Shown here piece after piece: positions 62,968 through 64,000 of a DNA stretch of 64,000 bases. Source of the DNA: Novosphingobium sp. ERN07 (GTDB lineage: Bacteria; Pseudomonadota; Alphaproteobacteria; Sphingomonadales; Sphingomonadaceae). Each line of letters opens with the position of its first letter. Within the stretch, counting starts at the first letter, position 1. Made by a program: the position numbers and the translations under genes. Location of the stretch: contig NZ_JABAID010000002.1 in the NCBI RefSeq assembly GCF_012641335.1, positions 248,001-312,000 of the forward strand. The letters run 5' to 3'. Under the pieces are notes generated by a model. That model was not told the origin of the DNA, ran no database searches, and saw only the letters and a list, made by a program, of their open reading frames with translations.

Positions 62968-64000
62968 TCAGAACTGCGCCCGGATCGAAACCGTCAAACG
63001 GCGCGGCGCCCCCGGCGCATAGGCACGCGGATCTTCCGCGCCCGGCGCTTCGGCCAATTCGATGTCATCCACTTCCGAGAACGTGCCGAAGGTGGCGTAA
63101 CGCTTGTCGAACAGGTTGCGCACTTGCGCGACGAGACGGATGCCCGGTGCAAGGTTTAACGCAGCGTCGATATCGAACACCGCATAAGCAGGCGTGCGTG
63201 CATTGTCGTTGCCATCGTCACCGGCAAGATACTGCCCTGACCGCGCGCGCATGGTCACGCCAGCCGACCAGTTTCGCGCCTCTCGGCCCAACCGCAGGTT
63301 TACCGCATGGCGCGGCACCGATGGCAACTGGTCGCCGCGCTCCACGTCCACTTCGCCCTCGTCGTCAGCCGTCGGGTTGGACGGGCTGGACATGGTGAAG
63401 TCGGTGCGGAACCGGGCGTCGGTAAAGCCATAGACCGCCGTTGCACGCCAGCCAGCACGCTGCCAGTCAAGCGAGGCTTCGATGCCCTGCCGCCGTGTCT
63501 GGCCGAGATTGGCGAAGTAGGCGCGCCCCCGCACTTCCGACGCGATCATTCGGATGTCATCGTGGGTATCGGTCCGCCAGGCATTGAGCCGCCAGGAAAG
63601 CGCTGCTCCTGCGCCGGAAATCCCGGTGTGCCAGTTGCGCGCCTTCACCTGCTTGAGCGGCGGATCAGCGATGAAGAAGTTGGCCAGCGTGCACGGCGCA
63701 TCTGGATCTGCGCAGCTTAGTTCGGCAGGCGTAGGGTTGCGGCTGGTCAGCGAAAACCCTGCAACCGCCTGAATGCCCTCCCCCAGAACGTAGTCGAACT
63801 CGACCGAGGGGTTGAACCGGTTGAACTTGTGATCGCCGTCCAGCGCCGTGCCCAGTTGATCATCCATCTTCACGCGATTGTGCGACCAGCGCGCGCCCGC
63901 CTCAACCGACAGATTGCGCACCAGCGGCAGTTCGACACTGGCGAACACGGCAAGGTCATCGACTTTCGAGATCACATCGACCGGCTGGATCGCGCCTTCT
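62968..64000 (-). CDS. TonB-dependent receptor, C-terminal part (5' end outside window)
   Basis: The frame is open to the window edge, so only the last 344 residues are seen. They form the end of a TonB-dependent barrel: LSVEAGARWSHNRVKMDD, FNPSVEFDYVLGEGIQAVAG, LSWRLNAWRTDTHDDIRM, LGQTRRQGIEASLDWQRAG, and the closing LNLAPGIRLVAQVRNLFDKRYATFG ending in Phe (SIRAQF). Plug and TonB box are outside. Neighbourhood with PQQ relay genes suggests uptake of PQQ, a rare-earth metal or a related nutrient, but that is inference. Confidence 0.92.
   Translation of the reverse strand, partial: EGAIQPVDVISKVDDLAVFASVELPLVRNLSVEAGARWSHNRVKMDDQLGTALDGDHKFNRFNPSVEFDYVLGEGIQAVAGFSLTSRNPTPAELSCADPDAPCTLANFFIADPPLKQVKARNWHTGISGAGAALSWRLNAWRTDTHDDIRMIASEVRGRAYFANLGQTRRQGIEASLDWQRAGWRATAVYGFTDARFRTDFTMSSPSNPTADDEGEVDVERGDQLPSVPRHAVNLRLGREARNWSAGVTMRARSGQYLAGDDGNDNARTPAYAVFDIDAALNLAPGIRLVAQVRNLFDKRYATFGTFSEVDDIELAEAPGAEDPRAYAPGAPRRLTVSIRAQF

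Overview
The window comes from a high-GC alphaproteobacterium. Sphingomonadales is the best fit, with Novosphingobium or a close relative likely. The pointers are the type-2 LeuA, a COQ4-family protein, CYP101-like P450 and DUF2177 genes, a PQQ relay cluster beside a TonB receptor, and frequent GTG/TTG starts. This placement is inferred from gene content; no rRNA is present. I see no insertion sequence, prophage or CRISPR array.

Layout. 1-8.6 kb: a giant calcium-binding RTX protein (minus strand, cut by the window start) beside its type I secretion operon (ABC exporter, HlyD-type adaptor, TolC-type channel). 8.6-25 kb: mostly housekeeping genes: a CYP101-like P450, queA, a cyclophilin, coaD, a polyprenyl synthase, xseB, purL, a DUF72 gene, a COQ4-like gene, serB, miaA, the ilvB-ilvN-ilvC operon behind a strong leader hairpin, an I78 inhibitor and a YceI protein. 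25-35 kb: epoxide hydrolase, leuA with a Leu-rich leader peptide, an amidohydrolase, a nitronate monooxygenase, an AHH-type nuclease with an unknown partner, a flavodoxin, a secreted unknown and recJ.

35.4-49.6 kb: two identical tRNA-Glu genes, then a complete nitrate-assimilation locus: nasT-nasS (antiterminator and nitrate sensor), nrtA-nrtB-nrtC (importer), an outer-membrane porin, and nirB-nirD-nasA-cobA (nitrite reductase, nitrate reductase, siroheme methyltransferase). Two leaders, upstream of nrtA and of nirB, share the same promoter layout. Each has two hexaloop hairpins with the ANTAR A1/G4 signature, and the second hairpin overlaps the 5' arm of an intrinsic terminator. NasT therefore probably controls both operons by antitermination.

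49.6-60.5 kb: six consecutive genes for exported proteins. Five end in a DUF11-like domain. The sixth is a 1691-residue protein with DUF11, carboxypeptidase-regulatory and Ig-like modules and a predicted C-terminal outer-membrane beta-barrel. Operator-like palindromes precede the cluster. I recognise no described system here, and it is the best candidate for something new. 60.5-64 kb: a PQQ-associated relay set (CXXXCW protein, SoxYZ-like carrier, zinc metallohydrolase) and the 3' part of a TonB-dependent receptor gene.
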